Positions 12,701 to 20,133 of a stretch of DNA of 64,000 nucleotides are shown in pieces; the first letter of the stretch is position 1; each line of letters begins with the position of its first letter. The notes below the pieces were generated by a model that saw nothing but the letters and a program-made list of their open reading frames with translations, did not search any database and was not told where the DNA came from. Origin of the DNA: Desulfobacterales bacterium (GTDB taxonomy: Bacteria; Desulfobacterota; Desulfobacteria; Desulfobacterales; JAFDDL01); contig JAVEYW010000007.1 of NCBI GenBank assembly GCA_034003325.1, positions 1 through 64,000 of the forward strand. Direction: 5' to 3'. The position numbers and the translations under genes were made by a program.

Positions 12701-13511
12701 TTCGGCGCACCTTTCAACCACTCTCATGAATTTGATCTCCAATGCGGCGGAGGCGATGCCGAACGGCGGCAAGGTGACCATCGGAACGGAAAACAGATAT
12801 ATCGATCATCTCATTCGGGGCTACGATGAGGTCAAAGAGGGAGACTATGCCGTTCTGACGGTTTCGGATGCCGGGATCGGCATTTCACCGAAAGACTTGG
12901 GCAGAATTTTCGAGCCGTTCTACACCAAGAAAAAAATGGGAAGAAGCGGCACCGGCCTTGGAATGGCGGTGGTATGGGGAACCGTGAAGGACCATAAGGG
13001 GTATATCGACCTGGAAAGCAGGGAGGGCTTCGGCTCAACATTTTCGCTCTTTTTCCCCGTTACGCGAAAGGAATTGGAAAAAACGCCCATCGGATTATCC
13101 ATCAGCAACATCTTGGGAGACGGTGAATTGATTCTGTTGGTAGATGATGTCAAGGCGCAACGGCAAATCGCAAGCTCCATCCTCACGGAACTCAACTATC
13201 AGGTCACTACGGTAGCCAGCGGAGAAGAGGCCGTCGAATATCTGAAACACCATACAGTGGATTTGCTGGTTTTGGATATGATCATGGATCCGGGAATGGA
13301 TGGCCTTGATACTTTCAGGGAAGTCATTGTGCTGCATCCGGGTCAGAAAACGATTATCGCCAGTGGGTACTCGGAAACCGAGCGCATTCGCGAGGCCCAG
13401 CGACTCGGTGCCGGCCAGTACCTTAAAAAGCCCTATACAATTGAAAAGATAGGACTATCAGCGAAAAAAGAATTGAAAAAAGCAGCGAATACCGCAGCAG
13501 GCGCTCACTAA
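9786..13511 (+). CDS. Large hybrid sensor histidine kinase (sensor-HAMP-GAF-HK-REC)
   Basis: 1241 residues from the ATG at 9786 (AAAGGGA upstream). Order seen: membrane helix about 10-35; a roughly 480-residue extracytoplasmic sensing region; a second helix near 527 (LTISTLIMIILVIFIAIW); HAMP 550-605; coiled coil; GAF-like domain about 690-840; HisKA with the phospho-acceptor in GGVAHDLNNILSG near 869; HATPase with GTGLGMAVVWG; and a C-terminal receiver with aspartate in LLVLDMIMD near 1163. The signal and output are unknown, and no separate response regulator adjoins it. The sensor region contains long cache-like stretches (GYITLALDHTHIMEFTD). Confidence 0.88.
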   Translation: MARYSPGIREKLVGIFILIKVIPLVMLAWFAWTAVENLARSLETQIARMVSDSHDVVNQVGTLSSENSIQALDEKSREAIERLSTDTARAVAAFLYDRDKDILNAAALEPTKANYESFLAARVRTVINHGPWVMNAKEDAWEPGHHSHTDPIEILAKNEDNQKAFHYRPPEDAGNSEIRPLFMEMTYVGPDGKEKVKVTTSNRMRQGLFDISKKENTYCKAETYFEALKKLRPEEIYVSEVIGAYVKGQLIGPYTKVSSEKAKIPFTPEMSGYAGKENPAGKRFEGIIRWATPVTKDGNITGYITLALDHTHIMEFTDHILPTEARYSPISDAGSGNYAFMWDAKGRCISHPRDYFIVGYDPETGEPAVPWLDTDFYDTWQRSGKSIREFMAEAPQFHEQSLKKKPAAELTKAGLVALDGRFLNFAPQCEGWHNLTQNGGSGSFVIFWSGLWKLTTAAAIPYHTGRYGNHPRGFGYVTIGANVHEFHAAAIETAKKIDVINAQYTENLHQQNRQNEALMESSLHDTARVLTISTLIMIILVIFIAIWMAATLTGKITHIIQGVERFQKGEMGHRLQKKSNDEIGRLTQTFNDMADSIERSIGEINAARETAENANLLLKEEIRERQKVENELARHRDNLETIVKERTLALENEIGERKKVEQVLIVSEHRLRKQNEALLFLAGNAALYEGDLNEALKIIMATAARTLSVERGSVWLFNKKQTTIRCVERYKLNADQHTIGGRFSATTYVPHFKALATGRTISVADALTDSRVFGFSESYLLSHRIGAILTAAILIGGEMRGIICFEHVGEKREWRIDEENFSNSIADVLALAINASDRAATEIKQKQLESRLHQAEKMEAIGTLAGGVAHDLNNILSGVVSYPELLLWQLPEDSSLRGPMETILASGKKAAAIVQDLLTLARRGVTVNEVENLNEIIAAQLASPEHQRLLAFHPQLTIETHLAPDLMNIMGSSAHLSTTLMNLISNAAEAMPNGGKVTIGTENRYIDHLIRGYDEVKEGDYAVLTVSDAGIGISPKDLGRIFEPFYTKKKMGRSGTGLGMAVVWGTVKDHKGYIDLESREGFGSTFSLFFPVTRKELEKTPIGLSISNILGDGELILLVDDVKAQRQIASSILTELNYQVTTVASGEEAVEYLKHHTVDLLVLDMIMDPGMDGLDTFREVIVLHPGQKTIIASGYSETERIREAQRLGAGQYLKKPYTIEKIGLSAKKELKKAANTAAGAH

Positions 13512-13553
13512 TGTTCATCTGTAACGAGTCATTGTGGATGGACTCGCAAGAAG

Positions 13554-13967
13554 CTAATTTGCTCCCGAAGTAATGTTGCTGTCGATAAAGTTCAAATATA
13601 CTTGCCGGGTTCGGGGACCGTCAAACTCACAGAAAAAGATACCCTGCCAAGTTCCCAACAGCAAGGCGCCGCCCTCAATGGCGATCAGCTCGCTGGCGCC
13701 CACCAGGCTCGCCTTTACATGGGCGGGGGAATTGCCTTCCAGATGTTGGAAAGGCGCTGTCCGGGGAACTATCTTGTTGAGCGCCATCAGAATGTCCTCA
13801 GCCACACAGGGGTCGGCACTTTCATTGATCGTAACCGCCGCCGTCGTGTGCGGCACATAGACCATGCACAACCCCTTATCAATTCCAGCAGCGCGAACCT
13901 TGTTCCCTATTTTATCGGTAATATTTATTAGTTCGGTTTGTTGGCGGGTCTTAATCTCAAGAATCAT
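13554..13967 (-). CDS. YjbQ-family protein (UPF0047)
   Basis: 137 residues from the ATG at 13967; a GTG at 14018 is possible but has worse context. The sequence is typical of the family throughout: MVYVPHTTAAVTINE, HLEGNSPAHVKASLVG, GTWQGIFFCEFDGPR. Some members complement thiamine-phosphate synthase mutants weakly, but the true role is unsettled. It lies downstream of dsrC on the same strand, separated by a terminator, so it is expected to be expressed separately or by read-through. Confidence 0.9.
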   Translation of the reverse strand: MILEIKTRQQTELINITDKIGNKVRAAGIDKGLCMVYVPHTTAAVTINESADPCVAEDILMALNKIVPRTAPFQHLEGNSPAHVKASLVGASELIAIEGGALLLGTWQGIFFCEFDGPRTRQVYLNFIDSNITSGAN

Positions 13968-14000
13968 CGGTACATCCCTTCCGATAAGGGATCGTGATCG

Positions 14001-14036
14001 AAAAAAAAGGCCCTGCACTTACAGCAGGGCCTTTTT
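14001..14036 (-). terminator. Terminator of dsrC
   Basis: AAAAAGGCCCTGC and GCAGGGCCTTTTT form a 13-bp stem with a T-tract on the minus-strand 3' side. It lies 35 nt after the dsrC stop. The A-tract on the other side could make it bidirectional. Confidence 0.88.
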
Positions 14037-14070
14037 CAGTATGACGGCACAAAACAAATCACATCGTAAC

Positions 14071-14388
14071 TTACACACACCCGGTCGGTTTCGGTAGACC
14101 GGCCATTTTACAGGCTCCCTTGCCGGGGCCTGACGGAAACAGTTCATAAATGTGTTTGAGTTTAAAACCGGTTACCTTTGAAAGAACGCGAACCATGGGG
14201 GCAATACCGTTTTTCTTGTAATAATCCTGCAACACATTGATGACCTTCCAATGCTCTTCGGTCATTTCATCAATGCCTTCTTCCTTTTTTACATACTGTA
14301 CCCATCCCGTCGTCCATTTTGTAAAGTCGTCGATGAAACCGTCCTCATCAACCCCAAATTTTTCTCCCTGAAATTCGACTTCTGGCAT
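14071..14388 (-). CDS. dsrC: DsrC, sulfur-carrier protein of dissimilatory sulfite reduction
   Basis: 105 residues. DsrC accepts sulfur from the DsrAB sulfite reductase as a trisulfide, which membrane complexes then reduce. Two conserved cysteines are at 93 and 104 in the C-terminal arm (CKMAGLPKPTGCV). Having both separates true DsrC from single-Cys TusE-like relatives. The core is typical (EVEFQGEKFGVDEDGFI, GWVQYVKKEEGIDEMTEEHW). AAAGGAGG lies upstream of the ATG. It is monocistronic, as is usual for dsrC, between its own promoter and terminator. It strongly suggests a sulfate or sulfite reducer. Confidence 0.95.
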   Translation of the reverse strand: MPEVEFQGEKFGVDEDGFIDDFTKWTTGWVQYVKKEEGIDEMTEEHWKVINVLQDYYKKNGIAPMVRVLSKVTGFKLKHIYELFPSGPGKGACKMAGLPKPTGCV

Positions 14389-14465
14389 TTAATAACCCTC
14401 CTTTATGTTATAATATTTTGTGGGGCATACAGCCCTCAGTACCTCGGAGTGCAAATAAGTATGAT

Positions 14466-14494
14466 CTATTAAATGATCCCTTATCGCTTGTCAA
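14466..14494 (-). promoter_or_regulatory. Sigma-70-type promoter of dsrC
   Basis: On the minus strand TTGACA (14489-14494) and TAATAG (14466-14471) are separated by exactly 17 bases, near consensus. They leave a leader of about 70 nt before the dsrC ATG. This fits a strongly expressed single gene. Confidence 0.7.
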
Positions 14495-14606
14495 TACGAA
14501 AAAACCAACCGCTTGCCCGTCTACCCGAAATTTCGGTTTGCTTGGCATCATGATTAAAGGTTATAATAAATATTTATAAATTTAGATAGAAGGGCCCATC
14601 TTTCGA

Positions 14607-15542
14607 ATGACCCATCACACGCTTTTTAAACAAAAAATTATTATTATTGTCGGCCCCACCGCAGTGGGGAAAACCAGAACCGCGATCGATCTTGCGTTAA
14701 CATTCAGTGGAGAAATCATAAACGCCGACGCCATGCAGATTTACAGGCGAATGAATATCGGCTCGGCAAAACCGACGTTTGAAGAAACCACGCAAATTCC
14801 CCATCATGGCATCGATATCATTGATCCGGATGAACCCTTTGATGCAGCCCGGTTTGAACAATCGGCTCGGCATGATATTGATGCACTATTGCAACGCGGC
14901 GTTCTCCCCTTTGTGGTCGGCGGTACCGGTTTGTATATTCGCGCGTTGCTTTACGGGTTGTGTGACGCCATTTCCGCTTCTCCTGAGCTGCGGGCCAATC
15001 TGCAAGCCGAAGCCGATCAAAAAGGCACTGCGGCCTTGTACGATAGGCTCTCGACCGTGGACCCGGAATCTGCCGCAAAAATTCATCCAAACGACAAGAT
15101 CAGAATCATCAGAGCCCTTGAGGTATTTCTTCTGACCGGCACCCGTTTGTCCCGCCATCACCAGGCGCATCAGTTCAAACAAAGCGCTTTTGACTTTCTG
15201 AAAATCGGCCTTCATTTGGATCGGGAAACGCTTTATGATCGAATCAACCGGCGAACGGATGCCATGATATCCGCCGGGTTGGAAGCAGAGGTTCGCTCCC
15301 TGCTGGCGTCGGGCTATGCTTCATCGCTCAATGCCATGCAGTCCATCGGTTATCGTCATGTGGTGGATTTTCTGGAAGGCAGGCTGGATTGGCAAGAAGC
15401 GGTCCGTACCATGAAACGGGACACCCGTCGTTACGCCAAACGCCAGATGACCTGGTTCATGAAGGAACCGGACATTTGCTGGAAAAGACCGGATGAAATA
15501 GCCGCCATGCGCGATTTGATTCGGGCGTTTATCCATCAATAG
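14607..15542 (+). CDS. miaA: tRNA dimethylallyltransferase
   Basis: Adds a dimethylallyl group to N6 of A37 in tRNAs reading UNN codons. 311 residues, normal length. P-loop GPTAVGKT is near residue 16, followed by DAMQIYRRMNIGSAKPT, HHGIDIIDP and FVVGGTGLYIRALLYGL, and the C-terminal QSIGYRHVVDFLEG and TRRYAKRQMTWF. The downstream glycosyltransferase starts 13 nt after the stop and is probably cotranscribed. Confidence 0.95.
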   Translation: MTHHTLFKQKIIIIVGPTAVGKTRTAIDLALTFSGEIINADAMQIYRRMNIGSAKPTFEETTQIPHHGIDIIDPDEPFDAARFEQSARHDIDALLQRGVLPFVVGGTGLYIRALLYGLCDAISASPELRANLQAEADQKGTAALYDRLSTVDPESAAKIHPNDKIRIIRALEVFLLTGTRLSRHHQAHQFKQSAFDFLKIGLHLDRETLYDRINRRTDAMISAGLEAEVRSLLASGYASSLNAMQSIGYRHVVDFLEGRLDWQEAVRTMKRDTRRYAKRQMTWFMKEPDICWKRPDEIAAMRDLIRAFIHQ

Positions 15543-15555
15543 GGAGCCTTAAGCC

Positions 15556-16200
15556 ATGTCGCCTTTCGAGGCCGTTCTGGTTTTTCTGCGAGCACCGACT
15601 CTCGGCAAGGTGAAAACCCGGCTGGCAAAGCATCTGGGTGATCCGCTCGCCTTGCGCCTGTATCGGCGCTTCGTCACGGACACCCTTGAAACCGTAAATA
15701 CACTAAAGCTTCCCGTACGAATCTGTTTTGATCCCCCCGGTGAAGAATCCGTTTTAAAGGCATGGCTGGGCGAAACTTACGAATACTGGCCCCAAAGCAA
15801 CGGCCATTTAGGTCAAAAGATGGCCGCGGCATTTGAGCGGGCTTTTGACGCCGGGATGAAACGGGTTCTCTTGATCGGCACGGATATTCCGGACTTACCG
15901 GGCCGGTTTCTGTTGGAGGCGCTAAATGCGCTTTCATCCCGCGCCGCGGTGATCGGCCCGGCCGAGGACGGCGGGTACTATCTAATCGGCTTTTGCGCCA
16001 CTGGCTATTTGCCGGCCATATTCGAAGCGCTTCCCTGGGGGTCCGGCGAAGTATTGGCAAAAACCCTAGCTATTTTTCAAAACCACCACAGAACCGTCCA
16101 TATGCTGCCAACCTGGCGGGATATCGATGACGATGAGGATCTTATCGCTTTTCTTAAGCGAAATCATGTGAATAAAACTCCTGACACCCTTGGCGCTTGA
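15556..16200 (+). CDS. TIGR04282/DUF2064-type glycosyltransferase
   Basis: 214 residues with the nucleotidyl/glycosyltransferase fold motifs of this family: FLRAPTLGKVKTRLAK at the N-terminus, GTDIPDLP near 115, and GPAEDGGYYLIGF near 135. Family members are annotated as arsenosugar-type glycosyltransferases, but the acceptor is not known and no arsenosugar genes are adjacent. Probably in one transcript with miaA. Confidence 0.85.
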   Translation: MSPFEAVLVFLRAPTLGKVKTRLAKHLGDPLALRLYRRFVTDTLETVNTLKLPVRICFDPPGEESVLKAWLGETYEYWPQSNGHLGQKMAAAFERAFDAGMKRVLLIGTDIPDLPGRFLLEALNALSSRAAVIGPAEDGGYYLIGFCATGYLPAIFEALPWGSGEVLAKTLAIFQNHHRTVHMLPTWRDIDDDEDLIAFLKRNHVNKTPDTLGA

Positions 16201-16348
16201 AATTGAATCGGCGCGCAAATTCATCACAAGGATGAAAAAGGTAAAAGAAATGTCCATGAAAGCCCCCTTTACGGACATCGCCCACCCGTGTTATATATAA
16301 AAAAAACACGGCATCACTTGACGTCACGCATGAAGAAAGGATTTTGAC

Positions 16349-16603
16349 ATGACCACACCAGCTGTCAAGCTGTATTCTCTAAGCACTTGCAGCCACTGCA
16401 AATCAGCCAAAAAATTCCTCGGGGACTGCACGATTAAATATGAATTCGTGGATGTGGATCTTCTGGAAGGTGATGAGCGCAAAGCCATCCTTGAAGACGT
16501 CAAGAAATTCAACCCCAAGTGTTCGTTCCCCACCATTATTATCGGGGAAAGGGTCGTTGTCGGATTTAAGGAAAATGAAATCAAGGAGGCGCTCGGACTA
16601 TAA
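16349..16603 (+). CDS. Glutaredoxin-like protein (CSHC active site)
   Basis: 84 residues with a thioredoxin fold: LYSLSTCSHCKSAKKFL carries the CxxC pair (Cys-Ser-His-Cys, about residues 14-17), the cis-Pro is in CSFPTIIIG, and GFKENEIKEAL is at the C-terminus. Its stop codon shares one base with the start of the following ferredoxin:thioredoxin reductase gene (TAATG), so the two are translationally coupled and likely act as a redox pair. AAGAAAGGA lies upstream of the ATG. Confidence 0.9.
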   Translation: MTTPAVKLYSLSTCSHCKSAKKFLGDCTIKYEFVDVDLLEGDERKAILEDVKKFNPKCSFPTIIIGERVVVGFKENEIKEALGL

Positions 16604-16932
16604 TGGACGCAACCCGATTATATGAAACGTTAAAGCCGATTCAGGAGGCCAAGGGGTATTACTTTAATAAGGACAAGGACCGCGTTTTCGACCTGCTCGC
16701 GGCCCTGCTGATCAACAAAACGCGATACGGATATATGGGCTGCCCTTGCCGGCTCTTATCAGGAGACCGGGAACAAGACAAGGATATCATCTGCCCGTGC
16801 ATTTACAGAGCACCGGATGTGGCCGAGTTCGGCAGCTGCTACTGCAACCTGTATGTCAATGAAGACTGGAATGCTGGAAATATTCCGCATGAATATGTAC
16901 CGGAACGAAGACCGCCTGAAAAAATGGTTTAG
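16603..16932 (+). CDS. ftrB: Ferredoxin:thioredoxin reductase, catalytic (beta) subunit
   Basis: 109 residues. The catalytic subunit carries a [4Fe-4S] cluster plus an active disulfide and passes ferredoxin electrons to thioredoxin-like proteins. The full cysteine set is present: GCPCR, ICPCIYRAPD and GSCYCNLYV. No variable (alpha) subunit gene is nearby, as in other non-photosynthetic bacteria. Coupling to the glutaredoxin-like gene suggests that protein is its disulfide substrate. Confidence 0.92.
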   Translation: MDATRLYETLKPIQEAKGYYFNKDKDRVFDLLAALLINKTRYGYMGCPCRLLSGDREQDKDIICPCIYRAPDVAEFGSCYCNLYVNEDWNAGNIPHEYVPERRPPEKMV

Positions 16933-16961
16933 CCCGGAGCCATTTTCTTGACATTGATCCA

Positions 16962-16992
16962 CCCAACTCTCATTTTTAATGAGAGATTGGGG
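16962..16992. terminator. Hairpin after the grx-ftrB pair
   Basis: CCCAACTCTCAT and ATGAGAGATTGGGG pair with one bulge around a TTTTA loop, 30 nt after the ftrB stop. There is no clear T-tract after the stem, so it may be a weak terminator or an mRNA-end stabiliser. Confidence 0.4.
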
Positions 16993-17039
16993 GATTTATC
17001 CTGCGATTTAACTTAATTCGGATTTAAGGAGAAACCACC

Positions 17040-17261
17040 ATGAGTGAACCAACAAAAAAACTGACACGGGTGTGCAAGTGCGAAAACTGCGGGAATGAGG
17101 CGGAGATGGTCGTCACCTGTTCTTTGGAGGATGCGGGTACATCCCATGAACACCGCGGGAAAAAGGCGCCCCCCTCGGAAAAACCGGCGGACGGGAAGGT
17201 CAAAGGCACCGCCACTTGCACGCATTGCGGTAACGAAGCCGATATGTGGATTGATCTGTAA
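17040..17261 (+). CDS. Small protein with two CxxC pairs (zinc-ribbon-like)
   Basis: 73 residues. CKCENCGNEAEM at the N-terminus is echoed by CTHCGNEADMWIDL at the C-terminus, giving two zinc-binding knuckles separated by a charged, Pro/Lys-rich linker. GGAGAAACC precedes the ATG. I do not recognise a named family. It lies alone between ftrB and citrate synthase with a hairpin after it. Confidence 0.7.
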   Translation: MSEPTKKLTRVCKCENCGNEAEMVVTCSLEDAGTSHEHRGKKAPPSEKPADGKVKGTATCTHCGNEADMWIDL

Positions 17262-17282
17262 TGATGGTTGCGTTCGAAAACC

Positions 17283-17317
17283 GGCTGCCTGCCACAGGCA
17301 GCCAAAAGGCATTTTTT
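17283..17317 (+). terminator. Terminator-like hairpin after the CxxC protein gene
   Basis: GGCTGCCTG and CAGGCAGCC (17283-17291, 17295-17303) form a 9-bp stem with a 3-nt loop. A T6 tract follows after 8 nt, so it is probably a moderate terminator. Confidence 0.55.
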
Positions 17318-17358
17318 AGGTTTGTTCAGCGGCCATTCGGTAGCGAAAGGATCGGCGA

Positions 17359-18540
17359 ATGACGACAGAAACAAGTGGAATCAAAAATACCGGACTTAGG
17401 GGCGTTACGGTCGCCAGCACCAAGATCAGCGACGTTCAGGGGGATGCCGGAAAACTCATCTATAGAGGCTATTTGGTTCAGGCGTTGGCCGAGAACGCCT
17501 CCTTTGAAGAAGTCGCCTATTTGTTGCTGAAAGAGAAACTGCCTACCGCGAAAGAGCTGGCCGAGTTTAAAGCGCAGCTTTCTTCCGAGCGGTTTTTACC
17601 GGAGGCCATGATAACGGCACTTAGAACCATTCCGGCCAATGCCCTTCCCATGGACGTGCTTCAGGCCGGTATTTCCATGTTGGCGGCTTTTGATGCCGAT
17701 ACGCGGAATTTTTCCCGGGATGCCTGCGTCCGAATGGCCGTCCGACTGATTGCCAAGGTCGCCGTAATCGTGGCGGCATGGCATCGCATTCGAAACGGCA
17801 AGGTGCCGATAACGGCCTTGAATGAGCTGGGTCATGGCGCCAATTTCATGTATATGCTTACCGGTGAAAAGCCGAAACCTGAGGTGGGCCGTTTCATGGA
17901 TAAAGCGCTCGTGCTGCATGCCGAACATTCCTTTAACGCCTCCACCTTTGCGGCCAGGGAGGTCGCCTCTACCCGCGCGCATATCTATGCAGCCACTTCC
18001 GCGGCGGTAGGCTCCCTGTCCGGCGAGCTGCACGGCAGCGCCAATGTTCGGGTCATGGAGATGCTGCTGAAAATAGGCGATTCGAGCCGGGTCGAGGCCT
18101 ATGTCAAACAGGAACTTGAAGCCGGCCGAAAATTAATGGGCCTGGGACATGCGGTATACAAAACCGATGACCCCAGAAGTTTTATTCTGGCGCCCATGGC
18201 CCAAAAAATGGGAGAGCTGGCCGGTGAGACCAAATGGTACGATATGGCCAAACGGTTGGAAGTTGCCGGCAAGGAGGCCTTTAGAGGTAAAAAGGGGCGT
18301 GAAATCTATGTCAATGTCGATTTTTACAGCGCCCCGCTGTATTATGCCATGGGCATACCGGTGGATCTATTCTCCTCCGTATTCGCGGTATCACGGGTTG
18401 CCGGCTGGGTTTCCCACGTGTTGGAAGAGCAGTTTGCCGATGCGGCGCCTAAGGCCATGCTATACCGGCCGGAATCCGAATATATCGGCAACTACTGCGG
18501 TCCTGCGGAGTGCGAGTTTATCCCTCAGGCGGAGCGGTAG
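17359..18540 (+). CDS. Citrate synthase (short bacterial type)
   Basis: 393 residues. Condenses oxaloacetate with acetyl-CoA (a methylcitrate synthase activity is an alternative). Catalytic elements visible: the His of ELHGSANVRVMEML, the His of GLGHAVYKTDDPR and the Asp of NVDFYSAPLYYAMGIP; HAEHSFNASTFAAREVAST is also typical. Two motifs differ from the common form: GLGHAVYK where GFGHRVYK is usual, and GSLSGELHGSAN where GPLHGGAN is usual. It may therefore be a divergent subfamily. It overlaps nothing; the Fur-type regulator gene follows closely. Confidence 0.85.
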   Translation: MTTETSGIKNTGLRGVTVASTKISDVQGDAGKLIYRGYLVQALAENASFEEVAYLLLKEKLPTAKELAEFKAQLSSERFLPEAMITALRTIPANALPMDVLQAGISMLAAFDADTRNFSRDACVRMAVRLIAKVAVIVAAWHRIRNGKVPITALNELGHGANFMYMLTGEKPKPEVGRFMDKALVLHAEHSFNASTFAAREVASTRAHIYAATSAAVGSLSGELHGSANVRVMEMLLKIGDSSRVEAYVKQELEAGRKLMGLGHAVYKTDDPRSFILAPMAQKMGELAGETKWYDMAKRLEVAGKEAFRGKKGREIYVNVDFYSAPLYYAMGIPVDLFSSVFAVSRVAGWVSHVLEEQFADAAPKAMLYRPESEYIGNYCGPAECEFIPQAER

Positions 18541-18554
18541 TGTCCGCTCGAAAA

Positions 18555-19010
18555 ATGGGTATATTGATGAATTTTGCTAACCGGGCCGGGCTCAGAATGA
18601 CACGACAACGAAAAGTCATTCTCGAAGAGCTTCAACACATGATGACCCACCCCAGCGCAGAAGAGGTCTATGACGTGGTTCGTAAACGCCTTCACCGCAT
18701 CAGTCTGGGAACCGTGTACCGGAATTTGGAAATTCTGTCTGAATTGGGAGAAATCACCAAACTTGAATTCGGCGGCACCATCAAGCGGTTCGACCCCAAC
18801 CCCGAAGACCATTACCATATTCGTTGCAGTTTATGCGATAAGGTGGTGGACGCCCCCATGGCGCTGCTTGATCATGTTGAAGCGCATCTGAGCAAAAAAA
18901 CCGAGTTTAAAATTATCGGCCATCGGCTCGAATTTTACGGTCTATGCCCGGAATGCGCCGCCCATATGATCTCTCCAGGGTTGAAGAAGCTGGAAGAGTT
19001 GAAAAAATAA
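18555..19010 (+). CDS. perR: Fur-family regulator, PerR-like
   Basis: 151 residues from ATG 18555; ATG 18567 is equally possible, and neither has a strong ribosome-binding site. It has the winged-helix N-terminus (RMTRQRKVILEELQ, LGTVYRNLEILSELGEI), then the metal sensor region DHYHIRCSLCDKVVD and CPECAAH, giving the four structural zinc cysteines. Asp rather than Glu in KVVD after HYH is the PerR pattern and suggests peroxide sensing. Placement just before rubrerythrin, desulfoferrodoxin and Roo fits a PerR regulon, though target boxes were not identified. Confidence 0.82.
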   Translation: MGILMNFANRAGLRMTRQRKVILEELQHMMTHPSAEEVYDVVRKRLHRISLGTVYRNLEILSELGEITKLEFGGTIKRFDPNPEDHYHIRCSLCDKVVDAPMALLDHVEAHLSKKTEFKIIGHRLEFYGLCPECAAHMISPGLKKLEELKK

Positions 19011-19027
19011 CCATCGGCATAATGTCG

Positions 19028-19390
19028 TTATGCCCGGACATTGAGTGCGCCTTGAAGCCATTCCCGCAACTCACCGTCCACGGCATACACCCCCTTGTTA
19101 TAACCAACGGAATTTAAAAACCGTTCGCCGATTTCGGCGGGCAATTCGATGCCTGCCAATTCCACGGCCTCATCGGAGTTTCGGCGAATCAAGTAGATGA
19201 CTGGGATTTTACCCCAGGTATTGACCACAAAATAATACGATACATCATCCCTGGAACGGATCACGAAGTTGCTGTGCGCCCAATTATTTCCCCATTCCAG
19301 GTAAAGACGCACCGCCTCTTCGGGTGTCATATGCCAATCTATTTGATTGAGCAGGCTTTTGTCATTTCGAATATCATCGATGGTCATCAT
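19028..19390 (-). CDS. DVU0772-like protein of sulfate reducers
   Basis: 120 residues from the ATG at 19390, preceded by AAAAGGAG at 8-nt spacing; the longer frame to 19438 lacks support. Strongly conserved-looking core: IDWHMTPEEAVRLYLEWGNNWAHSNFVIRS is preserved as in the DVU0772 family, followed by YYFVVNTWGKIPVIYLIRRNSDEA. No function is established. It points opposite to the Fur gene and lies head-to-head with the rubrerythrin cluster. Confidence 0.8.
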   Translation of the reverse strand: MMTIDDIRNDKSLLNQIDWHMTPEEAVRLYLEWGNNWAHSNFVIRSRDDVSYYFVVNTWGKIPVIYLIRRNSDEAVELAGIELPAEIGERFLNSVGYNKGVYAVDGELREWLQGALNVRA

Positions 19391-19881
19391 TGACGCTTCT
19401 CCTTTTGTTAACCAACCAGCGAGCGAATTCAATGGCATGAGAAAAAAGGGGGATTATTAAAACAGCGCAGCTTGTCTTAAAGATAACAAGTGTCCGGCCC
19501 ACGTCAACCAACCGCATCAACTTTAAGGGCCGCAACCAAAAAGTGTCCGTTGAATCACAAGTGTTTCAAGTTAAACCAGAGACACTCCCTGACCTATTGT
19601 TGATATAGTTATCGTTTAAAGGGGATATACTCCGATCCTTTTTATTCCTGTAAACAATCGGGCAGCGCACCTATCGTTCATGTGTCTCATGATGGCATAT
19701 TTTCGTTACGCATGAGGGGTGGCCTTCATATTTTATAATAAACATGATATCAAGCCGTTATGATTTTTTACTTCCTTTTTTACGCCTTTGGCATGTAAAT
19801 TGATTAGACTGATAGAGAAACGAATCGCGTTTCGTATAAAAACTCTTTCATACCGGCGGCTACCGGGTCAGAGGCGATTTT
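19391..19881. other. Intergenic region between DVU0772-like gene and the rubrerythrin cluster
   Basis: 491 AT-rich bases, no supported gene. It probably holds divergent promoters and the operator for the PerR-like regulator, but no convincing promoter pair or PerR box was found. A short inverted repeat, CTTGT(N10)ACAAG, lies near 19471-19490. Confidence 0.4.
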
Positions 19882-20085
19882 TTGAGACCATGCGACAAAA
19901 ATATTAAACGAACACTAAGCCTGATAAACCATATGATTCGTTTGGCGGATCGGGGGGATGCCGAAAGAGAAGATGTCGGATGCGGCGTATTGTATGGCGT
20001 GCTCAGGGATGCCGGTTACAAGCTCAAGCAACTTGCCGAAAAGGAGCGCAGCGCCCATCAAAAAAAAGGGTGGTGGAATGAGTAG
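19882..20085 (+). CDS. Small basic protein of the rubrerythrin cluster, unknown function
   Basis: 67 residues from a TTG at 19882 with GAGG upstream (an ATG at 19890 is out of frame). The sequence DRGDAEREDVGCGVLYGVLRDAGYKLKQLAEKE looks amphipathic-helical and conserved in style. I recognise no domain. It ends 48 nt before the rubrerythrin start, so it is probably cotranscribed. Confidence 0.65.
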   Translation: MRPCDKNIKRTLSLINHMIRLADRGDAEREDVGCGVLYGVLRDAGYKLKQLAEKERSAHQKKGWWNE

Positions 20086-20133
20086 CCGACTTGTCTTTAA
20101 TTTAACAAAAAACGAAATATGGAGGGACGAACA

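Noticed and set aside
13524..13546. CGAGTC/GACTCG hairpin after the large sensor kinase as a terminator
   Set aside because: Only a 6-bp stem and no T-tract; too weak to claim.
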